DNA of 64,000 nucleotides, taken from assembly GCA_032358165.1 (NCBI GenBank), contig JAALGY010000011.1, positions 124,001 to 188,000 on the forward strand, read 5' to 3'. The position numbers were made by a program, and so were the translations under genes. This document shows, piece by piece, positions 20,799 through 32,103 of this stretch; positions within the stretch are counted from its first letter, which is position 1; each line of letters opens with the position of its first letter. Source of the stretch: Diplosphaera chodatii. Taxonomy: Eukaryota > Chlorophyta > Trebouxiophyceae > Prasiolales > Stichococcaceae. The notes beneath the pieces are model-generated. The model was given only the letters and a program-made list of their open reading frames with translations. It was not told the DNA's origin and did no database searches.

Positions 20799-23700
20799 TC
20801 AGGGGCCGCTGCTGAAGTCATCGTCCAATGCACCGCCTCCGCCGTCGGTCATGGCGCCGCCGGCGGCCTCGCCGGCCACGTCAGCGCCCAGGTCCCCGCC
20901 GCCGACGCCGCTGCCGTTGCCGCCGCCCGCTGCAGGGCCACTGCCGATGTCGCCGTCCTCTGCGTCGCTGGGCGCCGGCGACTGCGGGTTTTTGCGCGGC
21001 CGCCCGCGCGGGTTGCCGGTGCTGGTGGTGGGCTTGGGCTTCGGCGCCTGCGGCAGTACATGTACTCAGCATGCCGTGATATGACTGCATGCTGTGACGC
21101 GGATGCGCTGTATCAGGACTTGCGTGCACAGGAGGCTGCAGGAGCCTCCTGCGCCTGCTGCTGTGACGGCAGGCAGCCCTGGGGAAGTGCCCCTGACAGG
21201 AAACAGCGCACATGTGCTTGCCAGCGGCAGCGCGCATGCCGGCATCAGCATGCATCCAACACCAGGGGCCATGGCAGCGGCCCAGGCGCTGCTGCCTCCG
21301 CATGCTGCCGGGTCATGTGAGAGGTGATATATGCGGCTGCCGGGGTGTCGCACCTGCCGCTTGCGGGTTTTGACTGCGGTCGCCTCCGCCGCGGCCGAGC
21401 GCGCCTCCTCGGCTGCCTCAGCCGCGTCCACCTTGTCCTGCTGCATCTGCTCCTCCACCTGAAGTAGCATCAACACACTGGTCAGGTTGTTTTAAAGACA
21501 GAAGCACCTACCAGGGGGGAAACAATCTATTTCTTCGTAACAGAAACCATTGAAATCTGAACTTCCCACCAAGAAACTACTGGCAGCGCTGCTGGTGCAT
21601 GCGGTCTGCCATGCAAGCTCCGGGGTCTACATGCAGAGCCGGTGCGCAGGTATTGCACAGCTCACGATGCACACTGGAACTTTACCAGTTGCGCCGTCAA
21701 GGGCCCCCCCGCGCCGCCGACTGGCGGGTGGCCTCGACCTGGCAGCTGACAGCAGGCAGCCTCGGGTGCCGGGAGCGTCAAGAACAGCACCTGGCGCCGC
21801 CGGGCGCGAGCCGCCTCCTGCGCTTCCGTCAGGACCTCCCAGGGCTCCCGGTCCTCTGCTTCCGCCGCTTCCATCTCCGCCTCGAACGCCGCCCGCTGCT
21901 GCTCCAGGGTGCCGTCCTGCCGCCCCTTCTCCACGGCCTCCTCCGCCGTCGCCATGTTCCTCTGCAAGGATGAGGTGCACCGCTCGTATTGTGGACCGCT
22001 TCGACCGTGCCCCATGTCGGCTGCTTGCCTCGCGGCTGCCCTACCTGGTTGCGCCTATCCAGCAGGCTGCAGCCGCCACTGCCACGACATCAAAGTTCTG
22101 CACATCCCATGATACTGGCGGCCCTGATTGCCAGGCTGCTCTGCAGCATGCTGTTGGTGCCCAACCTCCCATGCACACAGGAAGGGCCGCACAGCGCCCG
22201 CCAACCTGAAACCAGACCCCTATGCGCGGTGCCACCCTATGTCCTTCTGATGAGTAGCATTGTACCCAAACATCCGCCCATGCACAGTCCACCAGCCACG
22301 AAGCAGACGCATGACAGCGTAGAACGGGGGAACAACAAGTCACGTCATACGTCGCCCACAGCTCCTCCATCTGCTCGGCGGCGTGCTGGCGCCCCTCGGC
22401 GCGGACGCGCTTGAGTTTATAGAGGAGAAATAAGCTTACAAAACCCTAAACCCCACTCACGTCGTACGTCGCCCACAGCTCCTCCATCTTCTCGGCTGCA
22501 TGCGCCCGCCCCTCGGCACGAACGCGCTTGATCTCGTCCAGGTCGTTGTCCTCCACGAAGCGCGCGAACAGCCCCATGCTGGCGGTCAGCTTGTCGTTGA
22601 CGTCGCCGTACACGCCCACCTTGCCCACGAAGTCCTTCAGGTTCACTGCAGGGCAGGGGCAGCCTTGTCATCAGCACCGCTGGTCTCTGATGCGCTTCTG
22701 GTGTAGATGGACACCACAGCAGGTTGAGTGGAGCATAGCAGGGCCTATCAGCTGACCCGCGTGGGGTGCGTGGAGCTGCAGTGCAGCTCGGCATCTGGCG
22801 CACAGTCTGGCACGTCAGCATGACAGCGACGGCGGCGCACCCGGCAGGCAGTAGGCGAAGCTGAGGGTGACGCGGGTGCGCGGCCGCCCGCCCATGTCCT
22901 GCCGCCGCATCACCGCAAACCCAACCTGTACATAACCAAGCAGGGTTTAACTCATAATAAACATGTGAATAGATGCGTGGCCGCCAGCCCATGTCCTGCC
23001 GCCGCATCACCGCAAAGCCCACCTGTACATAACCAAGCAGGGTTTAACTCATAATAAACATGTGAATATATGCGGGGCCGGCCGCCCATGTCCTGCCGCC
23101 GCATCACCGCAAAGCCCACCTGTACATAACCAAGCAGGGTTTAACTCATAATAAACATGTGAATATATGCGGGGCCGGCCGCCCATGTCCTGCCGCCGCA
23201 TCACCGCAAAGCCCACCTGTACATAACCAAGCAGGGTTTAACTCATAATAAACATGTGAATATATGCGGGGCCGGCCGCCCATGTCCTGCCGCCGCATCA
23301 CCGCAAAGCCCACCTGTACATAACCAAGCAGGGTTTAACTCATAATAAACATGTGAATATATGCGGGGCCGGCCGCCCATGTCCTGCCGCCGCATCACCG
23401 CAAAGCCCACCTGCACACATGCACCCACAAAGACATTGGAGCTGATGCTGAACGATGGATCTCAGGTGCCAGAGCTGCGTCCAACGCTGCGTGTGAGCGG
23501 CTGCAGCCCTGCCTACCACCTGTTTCATACCAGCACACTACCTGCCATGCTGCAGCCCTGCAGATGAGCCTTGCAGCGCCCCTGCCGCCGCTGCCGCCGT
23601 CGTCCCCGCCGGCATGACAGTCAGACCCTGAGCAGGGCAGCGGCAAGCGGCAGGGACAGGACACCCACCATGGGCAGCCCCTCGTGCGCCTCCTCGATGA

Positions 23701-26069
23701 TGACCGCCTCGTCCCGCTGCAGCGCCGACGCCGTGCGTTCCAGGATGGTGCGGATCTCCAGCGTCGGCATCTGGCCTGTCACAGTGGAACATTTTGGGTG
23801 GAGAGACAGCATATCAATGCATCCGGCCATGGGGCCAGCCAGTGGGATGATACCAGCATCCTGGCGCACCCGCTGCCTATATCAGGACTGCTGAAGGGTG
23901 TGATGACCCACATAATAACAGGAAAGCAACCGTCAGTCTTCTGTCGACTCTGGGTTCCCTGCGACAGGGTGGGCGGAGCATGCAGGGGGGCAGTCCCGCA
24001 CCCCAGCGGTACAGGATGCGCAGCTGGCAGAAGCGCTCGCTCTGCTCCGGGTCGTCGCTGGGGATGACGCCCATCTGCGGGCGCAATGCAGAAGAACTGA
24101 CACTGAAGACTTCATTTCATTGTATGGGATGCTTGGTTGGTGCCACTGCAAACCTCACCGCAGGGCGCAACCTGATGCCACGAGTGCTAGTCGATCATGT
24201 GTGCACGGCTCAGTGATGATATAAGCCAATTTTCCAGGTTTGTAAGCCCTGAAGCCCTTATTCCCAAACCGGCGGGCGCACCTCCTGGATGAGCGGGAAC
24301 CATTGGCAGTAGTTGATGCGGTCCGCCCACACCTCGTAGCACTTCTCCAAAGGCGCCTCCACCATCACGCTGACCTACAGGCAGACAGCCATAAACCCTC
24401 ATGCGATGCAGCATCAGATCTACTCCTGATAGAGCTACTCTGCCATGTAGCCTTGGGAAGCGCATAACCACCTGGCACGACTTTTGCATGTGCTGCACTG
24501 AGCACCACCCCCACAGCCCCACCTCGTGCTTGAGCTGCTCCTCGGAGATCTCCACGTAGTCCCAGGGCGTGAAGCCCACCTGGCCCCGCATCTCCTCCAA
24601 CTCATTCTCGGCCGGGTCGCCAAACACGTCCTCCATGCGCGCCGGCTGCGCGCCCAGGTCCTGCACAGTAGGAAGCTCCATTGTTGCCTTTGAATCTGCT
24701 GAGTTCCTTTCGGCAGAATCGCCGAACACGTCCTCCATGCACGCTGGCTGCGCGCCCAGGTCCTGCATAATGGGAAGCTCCATTGTTGCCTTTCAATCTG
24801 CTGAGTTCCTTTCGGCAGGGTCGCCAAACACATCCTCCATGCGCGCCGGCTGCGCGCCCAGGTCCTGCGCAGTAGGAAGCGCCATTGTTGCCTTTTGATC
24901 TGCTGAGTTCCTTTCGGCCGGGTCGCCAAACACGTCCTCCATGCGCGCCGGCTGGGCGCCTGGGTCCTGTGCAGCATGCATGATTGGTGGTAAAAGGTGC
25001 TGCTGTCCTTGCCATGAGGCATTCTGCAAACGGGTCTTCAGGATTCGCCAGAGATGAGTTTATGCGTGCCGCTCCCCTACCCAGGTCCTGCACAGTAGGA
25101 GGTGCAGGTGTGACGCTGGGAATGCACATCTGCCTGCGGACGTGTCAGAGGTGCTCGTGGAGCTGGAGGCTGGCGCTCTGCCTGGGTCCTGCATGCACAG
25201 GACTGCCCAGCAGCATGTGCAAATGTGCGCAGCTGGCGCGCTGCCCAGCTGCTCAAGGGGTTTTTGGCCCCTGGCAATGCCGAAACGCTGGTGAGGCGCA
25301 CTCAACCCCACCTCCATCGCCTGCTGCCGCTCCCCGTCCTGCCGCTGGCGCAGCTCCGTGGGCATGAGGCCGTCTGGGTTGCCTAAACCCTGAAAACCCT
25401 GAGCGCAGAACCCCACCTCCATCGCCTGCTGCCGCTCCTCGGCCTGCAGCGCCGCCAGCTCCTCGGGCGTGAGGCCGTATGGGTCGTCTTCCTCGTCCTC
25501 CTCGTCTTCCTCTGCTTCCACGTCGCCGTCCGCCGCCGCTGCAGCGCCGAAGCCGCCGCCGCCTGATACAGCCGCGGTGTCACTGCCGGCCCAGTCCATT
25601 TCCTGCGAGAAGATGGCAGTCCCAATCAAAACCCTGCCAGTGCTGACTCGGCTTGGCTGCAACATTGTGCGAGCGCATCAGCGGCAGCGGTGGCATGCAT
25701 ACCAAAGTTGGTCAGTGTCGGTGTCATGTTGCCGGCGCAGAGCATTGCACGCATACCAACCCCGCTGCTGAAAAGTGGCTCACCTGGTCCAGCAGGTCAT
25801 CTGGGCCGGCCCCTGCTGCTGGCCCCGCTGCGGCTCCGGCGCCAAAGCCGTCGCCGGCCTGCGACGCTGCGCCGCCGCTGTACCTGTCGTCAGCGCCGCC
25901 ATACATGTCTTCATTGTCGCCGTACATGTCTCCACCCTTTGCCCAATCCTCGCCCCCCGCTGCACCGCCGTCCCTGGCGCTGAAGTCGTCATCGTCTGCC
26001 GCCGCGCGGCACAGCCGCTGCGCTCTGCCAGTTGCTCTGCTGCTGCCATTTGCTGGAGCTGCTGGCGGT
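20799..26069 (-). CDS. START-like (polyketide cyclase/COQ10-type) protein with acidic N-terminus and AT-hook tail
   Basis: Ten or more exons; the 5' end is uncertain. Order on the gene strand: Gly/Ala/Asp-rich region (MYGDNEDMYGGADDRYSGG, about 25784-25985), acidic EEDEEDEEDDPYGLTPEELA (about 25413-25594), a repeat zone, VGFTPWDYVEISEEQLKHEV (about 24518-24580), the lipid-binding fold SVMVEAPLEKCYEVWADRIN then YCQWFPLIQE (about 24281-24365), PSDDPEQSERFCQLRILYRW (about 24002-24074), LEIRTILERTASALQRDEAV (about 23693-23775), GFAVMRRQDMGGRPRTRVTL (about 22860-22920), VNLKDFVGKVGVYGDVNDKL (about 22457-22648), a Glu/Ala-rich coiled coil (21352-21961), and a C-terminal basic stretch with the AT-hook core GNPRGRPRKNP (about 20985-21020). 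Plant homologues of the START-like part are annotated cyclase/dehydrase; ligand unknown. Four separate tandem-duplication arrays lie in this gene. Confidence 0.82.
22341..22532 (-). repeat. Tandem duplicate of an exon end in the START-like gene
   Basis: 22458-22532 is the genuine exon end (RVRAEGRAHAAEKMEELWAT). 22341-22413 is a diverged copy 117 bp away (RVRAEGRQHAAEQMEELWAT) inside the following intron. The sequence joining them carries AAACCCTAAACCCC (about 22441-22454). Both copies end in a usable GT donor context. Confidence 0.9.
22886..23412 (-). repeat. Six-copy 97-bp tandem array carrying a splice acceptor and exon start
   Basis: CCCATGTCCTGCCGCCGCAT starts at 22891, 22988, 23085, 23182, 23279 and 23376: exactly 97 bp apart each time. 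On the gene strand each internal unit has TTATGTACAG followed by the exon start VGFAVMRRQDMGGRPR, and the linker contains GTTAAACCCTGC. The inner copies are nearly identical, so the array is young. Only the copy at 22891 runs on into the conserved exon. 97 is not a multiple of three, so reading through breaks the frame. Confidence 0.96.
24616..24975 (-). repeat. Four-copy 102-bp tandem array at an exon start
   Basis: The block starting GTCGCC(A/G)AACAC recurs at 24616, 24718, 24820 and 24922, exactly 102 bp apart, each coding a variant of DLGAQPARMEDVFGDPAE preceded by an acceptor-like GCAG (TAATG in one copy). A partial fifth copy of the acceptor is at 25079-25110. Although 102 bp is 34 codons, an in-frame TGA at 24793-24795 separates copies 1-2 from copies 3-4. 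Confidence 0.95.
25306..25482 (-). repeat. Tandem duplicate of an acidic exon end
   Basis: 25411-25482 (YGLTPEELAALQAEERQQAM) is the genuine exon end. 25306-25377 (DGLMPTELRQRQDGERQQAM) is a copy 105 bp away in the intron. The junction holds CCTAAACCCTGAAAACCCTG at 25382-25401. Confidence 0.92.
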
Positions 26070-27236
26070 AGCCTATGGAAGATTGCACCTTCATATCAGG
26101 CACCGCTCCACCGGCATGTGGCACAAGGCGTCAACCGGAGATTGCGGACCATCAGGACGTGGACATGTATGAGCAACCGCTTCTGCAGACTTGCAATAGT
26201 GGGCTGCGCAGTTTCATGTGCTCACTGCTGATGCCTTTGCCGATGTTGCCGCGCTGCCGTGGGCACGCAGATGTGCTGATGCGCTGACAAGCTGAAGGCT
26301 GTGCTGCCTCCGATGCACCTGCTATGACATGGTAGGCCCCGCTGCAGTGCTATGCTGCCCGGCAGGTGCCCCGCAGCGGTGTGCATATCTCGGGTGTCGG
26401 AACCCGGCGGCCGACCTGTCTGACAGATCACCTTGCCAGTGCTGCAAGCCGCAGACGGCGAAATGTAAGATGCGTGACACCTGTTGGTGTATCAAGACGC
26501 TGTTTATGGTGATCAGCCGCTTCGAAACGCTTGCTGTAAGGGTCGGTGTTCTTTGAATGTGAGTGTCCAGCTGGTATTCGCTCGATAACGCATCAGCCGG
26601 CCATCGTAGATAATGCTAAGCTCAGGGTAACACAGACGGAACGACGAACATGTGTCTTGCTGTTGAAAGACATCGCGACGCTGCTTGAGCTGGCTGTCTC
26701 CATTTCTGCAGCTTTTCAGGCCCCCTGTTGCTAGCCTCCGGTACACTCGGTACGCCTTCGGGAGCACATAGGCATATCTGTGATGCCTCGAAATTCCCAT
26801 CGAAAAGCAGTTGCTTCATTGCTGCCTGTATCAACGTACTTGCATGCTGTAGGCTGCCCTTCAGCGCATCAGCTGAGGCAGTGTTATCAGCATTGATTGA
26901 TGCCGCAAGCGTCAATGCACTGATCAGTCTCACCTGGCGGCAATCAGCGATGGGGGACGGCCTCTGCGACAGAGCGCCCTTCGAGGCCGTCTTACTATCA
27001 GCCACGTCAGCCACGCTGTGCCATGCGCTCTTCAATGCGCAGCTGCCGAGTGCGTCATGGCCCATGTATGATGAGGGACCGCAGCATCGCTGGAGTCCTC
27101 CACGACATCAGCATGCAGAGCAGCTTCTGTCATGATATGTGGGAGCGTGCCGCAGCACCTGCAGGCAGAAGCTGTCGTTCGTGACTGAGGATGTGGTGGC
27201 ATGCCAGCCGCATCTGACGCCGGGGCAATGCCCTGT
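26070..27236. other. Divergent region between the START-like gene and dolichol kinase
   Basis: Contains the unresolved 5' exons and promoters of both genes. A minus-strand open stretch near 26700-27060 may be part of the START-like gene leader, but I found no conserved motif in it. Confidence 0.35.
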
Positions 27237-30200
27237 AGCAGGTGCCTGGGCCGGCGCTGCAGGTCTGGCCGGCCTCACGGCGGCGGCGCTGCGGCAGGAG
27301 CTGCTGGTATGCCCAGCCGCCCCAGGTGCGGGGACTCTGCACCTATCAAAGCTGCCGATGCAGCAGACCCTGCGGTGTGTGCTGGGAGCACTCCAGCCCC
27401 ATGCTGGCCATGCGCACGATACACCTCCAAGAGTTGGGGTAAACTTACCGTGGAGCAGCAGCAGCTGCAACCCTGCACCCCACTCTGCGCAGGCGGCTTC
27501 GGCTACCAGACACGGGAGGCGGCCTCGGACGGCCTAGCAGTTGGCGCTCTGGCGGTGCCGTGGGCGTTTGCAGGGCTGACAGTGCTGCGGGGTGTGTCCA
27601 GATCAGCGGCAGCAGCAGCGGAGGCAGCAGCGGCAGCAGCAGCGGAGGCAGGGGCTGTAGTGGGTGGCGGCGGAACAGTCAGCATGCCGCCGCAGCACGG
27701 CTTCCCGCTGCTGGCACTCACGGCGGCGGCGGCGGCATCGGCCGCCATGCTGCTGCTGCTGCTGTGGCAGCGGCAGCAGGATACGCAGCGGCGGCAGCAG
27801 AGCACAGCTGCGAAGCACACCACAGGCTCTGTGCGGAGGGCACCTGAGCACACACACAGCAGCAGCATGCAGGCATCAGTCATAGATGGTGGTGATGGGG
27901 CGGCACCTCTGCAGAACGGTTCTTCCAGCAGCAGACTCACAAATGGCACTGCCGGTGCCGAGGTCGCCAGCAGCAACGGTACCAGCTGTCAGACGCAACC
28001 CCATGCTTCTGTCGAGAAGCCCGAGAGCCACAGCAGCGCCGCTCCCACAGCAGGCAGCCCCAGCGGCAGCGGCAGCAGCAGCAGCGGTCCCGGAGCGCAG
28101 CTCGTGGCTCTGGCGGCCCTGCTGCTGGCGCTGCTGGGCGTCGCGCAGTGGCTGATGGCGCACGGGCCTGTGCGTCGACTGAGGGGCGGCGGCGCGGCGG
28201 CGGTGGCGGCCAACGCGGCGACGGCGGCGGCGGCGATGCACGTGATGCTGGACCGGCTGCCGCGGTGCTTCACAGTAGGTGGGTCTTCTGACTGCATGCT
28301 TCTGGAAAATCCAACTTGTTGGTGTCTGGTGACAAAGCATCACACCTGCTGGCAGTAAGCATACCCATCATACGCTGATAGACCGGGCTAAAGGTTGTGC
28401 CAAAGACTCCAGAAGTGCCGTGCAGGCTTTGGCTGGGAGGCAGCTGCTTGCTTCACCACCAAGAGACACGTGATCAGACACCAGTGTGTTCTATAACTTA
28501 CAATCATTGTATTGAGTCCATAATCACGCCTACACTCTGCTGTTGTTGCAGGCGAGGCGATGGTGGCGGCGCAGGCGCTGTCGCTGCTGACCTGGGACGC
28601 GGGTGCCACCTTCCTCCTAAACCCTACCAAGCCGGTGCTGGTGGACCACCTGGGGCGGCTGCGGCCAGAGGCCATCGGCCTGTTCGTCGAGGGGCTGCTG
28701 GTGCGTCCCAGAAAGCAGGGGGCCTGATGTCGCTGACTATCGGGGTGCTTGCCCAAGGCTAAAGTGCTGGCATCTCTTGGTGTGCACAATCTACAGAATT
28801 GCATGTAGCATGGCGGACCTGTAGCACCGAAACCTAGCCGCTTCAGCTGCCATTTTGTAGTGGCAGCTGATGCGGCATATTTCGTTGCTACAGGTGCACA
28901 GGGGGAGCCAAGTGTTGTGCATACTGCACATGCTGTCTCACGAGGCCACACAAAGCCACACCTTTTAGGTGCATAGACACCACACCGTTACCCCAGACAC
29001 GAGCACACTTGAGTTATCATTGGCTAGCTTGTAAATACAGGTTTGCTGCGCAGGTGGAGGTGCTGGCGGCGGCGCTGGCGGTGGCGCCGCTGCTGCCGGG
29101 ACTCAGGCGCGACGGCGGGGCAGGACTCTCAGCAGCGTCGCTCCGCCGCCGCCAGCTGGCAGTCTGCGGTGCACACACCTGGGCATGTTCAAAAGAGCAT
29201 TATGTGGTTCAAACTTCAAAACAGGACCAACTTAACTTCGTCGTTGGTACATGCCCTAGCAGTGCAGCATTGCGAGCAGCAGGTCGCTCACAGCAGCAGC
29301 ATTGCACAGCACTCGCCAGCGTGGCCCTGTTCGTGCAGTGTCTCCACGAACAGGTGCAACGGTGCCGGGTGCCGCATACATTTGCTTGATGGATGGGCTT
29401 GGCCGTGCTCTGCTGCCTGCATTAACATTGGGACCCAGCGGCTGCACACGATTTGATTTCGAGCTGATGTCCCTGGCTGGCAGGTGCGCTGTGCGTCGGC
29501 GCGGCGCTGGCGGTGCAGCCGGCGGTCTGGGCGGTGCGCTACGCCGTGGCGGCGCCCCAGGGGGGGCCGCTGGTCGCGTACTGGGTCGCGCTGCTCGCTA
29601 CTGGTCTGCCCGCCATGCACGGCGTCGCAGTCGCGCGGCGGCTGCCGATGATCCTCATCCGCAAGGTGGCCTGAACGTTGACTGGCTGGTGTGTGCTTCA
29701 TATCCTCATCAGCAGTAGTGCCAGAGGGATGTAAATGGTGATCGTGCGCGTTGCACACGTGCTGCAAACCCTACGGATGCTGCCTGCCTGAAACCCAGTG
29801 GGTGGCTCGTTCCAGTCTCGACTCGGCTGCGGCGCCCTACTGTCCATGGCATGTCATGGAACTTGAACGTGCAAAACCCTACAGCCGCCTGCTGCAGGGG
29901 TACCACCTGCTGGCGGCGGCGCTGTTCGCGCCGGCGCTCCTGCTCGCGCCGCAGCTGCTGGCTCTGGCGCTGGGCGTCGCGTTGGCAGCGATGGTGGTGC
30001 TGGAGGTGGTGCGCCTGGCGCAGCTGCCCGTCATAGGTGTGGCCCCGTAGCGCCAAACCCTAAAGCATAAACCCTGAGCTGCAATTGGGTGTGGCGCGCA
30101 GCCAGCAGATGCCCGTCAGAGTGTCAGTCCTCAACCCCTCAGGCAACCTGACCCGGTGGCAGCGCAGCTTGTGTGCCAGATGTCAGACATACCTCCACTT

Positions 30201-31256
30201 GTTGGACGACGTGCACACATTTGCACGGTCAGTGGGGATGAGCTTGCTTGCTGGCGCAGGCTGGCGGCTGCAGGCGTTCATGATGTCGTTCACGGACGGC
30301 CGCGACGCCGGGCCGCTGCTCGTAAGCCACGTCAGCCTGCTCACGGTACCCTGTGCAGAGCCATCTGGATGTCTTGGAGCCCTATGTCTGCTGAATTCTT
30401 AACTTGTCACTTGATATTGCAAGCCCGTCCACACGCTACAGACGGCCCACTCTCATGTGCGTTCACAGTGCTTCACGGCGCCAGCCCGGACACAGCAAGC
30501 AGGTAGTAGGGGCTCACAGTTGTGCTCGTTTCGCCACAGGGCTGCGCCGCGCCGGTGTGGCTGGCGGCACTCGGCGCGGGTCATCATTCAAGCGGCGCGG
30601 GCGCATCGCCCCAGCTGTACTGCCCCCACAGCACCGGCGGCAGCGCAGGCAGCGGCAGAAGCGGCGGCGGCAGTGGCAGAGGTGGCTGGTGTCAGGGCAA
30701 TGTGCACCTGGCATCCTTTGCCGGCATAGCGGCGCTGGGAGTTGCCGATGCGGCGGCATCAGCCATCGGGCTCGCCATCGGCCGCCACCGCATCTTTAAA
30801 GGTTAGCGGTTGGGCAAAAACCCTTATGCTGGAGTCAGCTTGCAGTTTTCACCGTGGCTCCTAAGCAAAGCGCTTCCTTCTACATGTGGGCAGCATCCGA
30901 CGGAGATACAAATGTCCTGCCACTGTGCTAGCTACAATGCTGCAGAGGTCAGCCCATATGGCAGCGCAACATACAACAAGTGGTGCGTGAGCTGCTGTGG
31001 GTCTGCCGTTCCATCAGGCAGCCGCAAGACGGTGGAGGGCACAGCCGGCGGGGTGCTGGTGACGCTGGCGGCGTGGGCGGCGCTGCTGGCAGCGGCGGGC
31101 GGCGGGACTCTAGCGGCGGCCGCGGCCCCAGGCACCCCAGGGTGGGCCCGCCTCGCGGCCGCCACCGTGGCGGCCTGCCTGCTGGAGGCGTCCACCACGC
31201 AGCTGGACAACGTGTTTGTGCCGCTGCACCTGTTCGCCCTGCTGTGCCTGCTGTGA
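27237..31256 (+). CDS. DOLK: Dolichol kinase
   Basis: About nine exons. A first visible exon near 27241-27306 (AWAGAAGLAGLTAAALRQEL) and a long exon 27494-28277 with TM segments and a Gln/Ser/Ala-rich insert precede the conserved membrane core: VAAQALSLLTWDAGATFLLN (about 28555), VLAAALAVAPLLPGLR (29055), GALCVGAALAVQPAVWAV (29485), YHLLAAALFAPALLLAPQLL (29900), QAFMMSFTDGRDAGPLLVSH (30260-30350), HLASFAGIAALGVADAAASA (30539-30803) and the last exon 31023-31256 with RKTVEGTAGGV and LLEASTTQLDNVFVPLHLFA. FTDGRDAGPL, the GVADAAASAIG / KTVEGT CTP-binding pair and the LLEASTTQLDN terminus are diagnostic of dolichol rather than phytol kinases. It makes dolichyl phosphate in the ER for protein glycosylation. 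The ATG was not located with confidence. Confidence 0.9.
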
Positions 31257-32103
31257 TGGGGCGCTCTCAGGCTCGGACTGTAGAAAGGTGGCAGAGCCCC
31301 AGGCGTGCAGAGGCTCGTGACATGATCAGCTGGCAATGCTGTTAAGGGTGTTCGGTTCTAGTACATTCTGGACTCACGCATGTTTTGGACACGTGCACAG
31401 TGGAGTGCACTTGGTTTTGCTGCTGTACCTTCGATTGTCTTACAGAGTCGTGTCTCAGTACTATGGAGTAGACTGATACGTTGGGCTAGGGCAGTTTTGC
31501 ACATTAGCATGGTCACTATCAGGATTTATTGAGCACAGAGCAGTACGAGAATGGCGCCATCGCTCGGCTGCACGTCATCTGACGGAGCTAAGTATGTCTC
31601 TGCCCACACCTAGCACCGAGCCTGACTGTGCTTTACAGAGACACACATTTCGCTACAGGTGACTAGTTTGGCGGGCAGAACTATTGCCTCATGAACTCAC
31701 TGGGCACATATCACACGAGCAGCCAGCATCAGCATCTCCTAGCTGAGAGCAACACTGTTGTGCCTGCCAACAACACTGCAACCGCGGCCGGGACTGGTCG
31801 GCAGTGCTTCCTCAACCCCTACTTCAGCGGGAGCTGCTGCCAGCTGCCTCTTTATTCGTTTCCGCTGCCTGCCGAGCAGCATTTGCAGTGGCTGCGTCAT
31901 GATGCATTTGCCGCTTGCTGGTCTATGCGCAGGTCGGGTGACCTGTCGAATGGGATGCCGTGCGCCTGCAAGCAGCAGCAGGTTAGGGTTTCAGTCATGA
32001 GCCTTCATGCTCTGAGCAGCGTCTGGAGTCACAGCACAGAGTGCACTCAGTGCCATGGCAGTATGCTACGCAAAGCAGACTTGCATTTCCAGACGTTGAC
32101 TTC
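31257..32103. other. Convergent intergenic region
   Basis: 3' flanks of dolichol kinase (+) and DEG9 (-). No further gene or repeat is recognised. Confidence 0.5.

Noticed and set aside
22886..23412. Regular array resembling a CRISPR
   Set aside because: Whole 97-bp units repeat without variable spacers, the array sits on an exon border in a eukaryotic gene, and no cas genes are present.
24616..24975. 34-residue repeat protein (TPR/PPR-like)
   Set aside because: 102 bp equals 34 codons by chance; the residues do not fit TPR or PPR patterns and an in-frame TGA interrupts copies 3 and 2.
27237..31256. Phytol/farnesol kinase (VTE5/FOLK) instead of dolichol kinase
   Set aside because: The C-terminal LLEASTTQLDNVFVPLHLFA block and the FTDGRDAGPL motif fit dolichol kinases; membrane length is also closer to DOLK.
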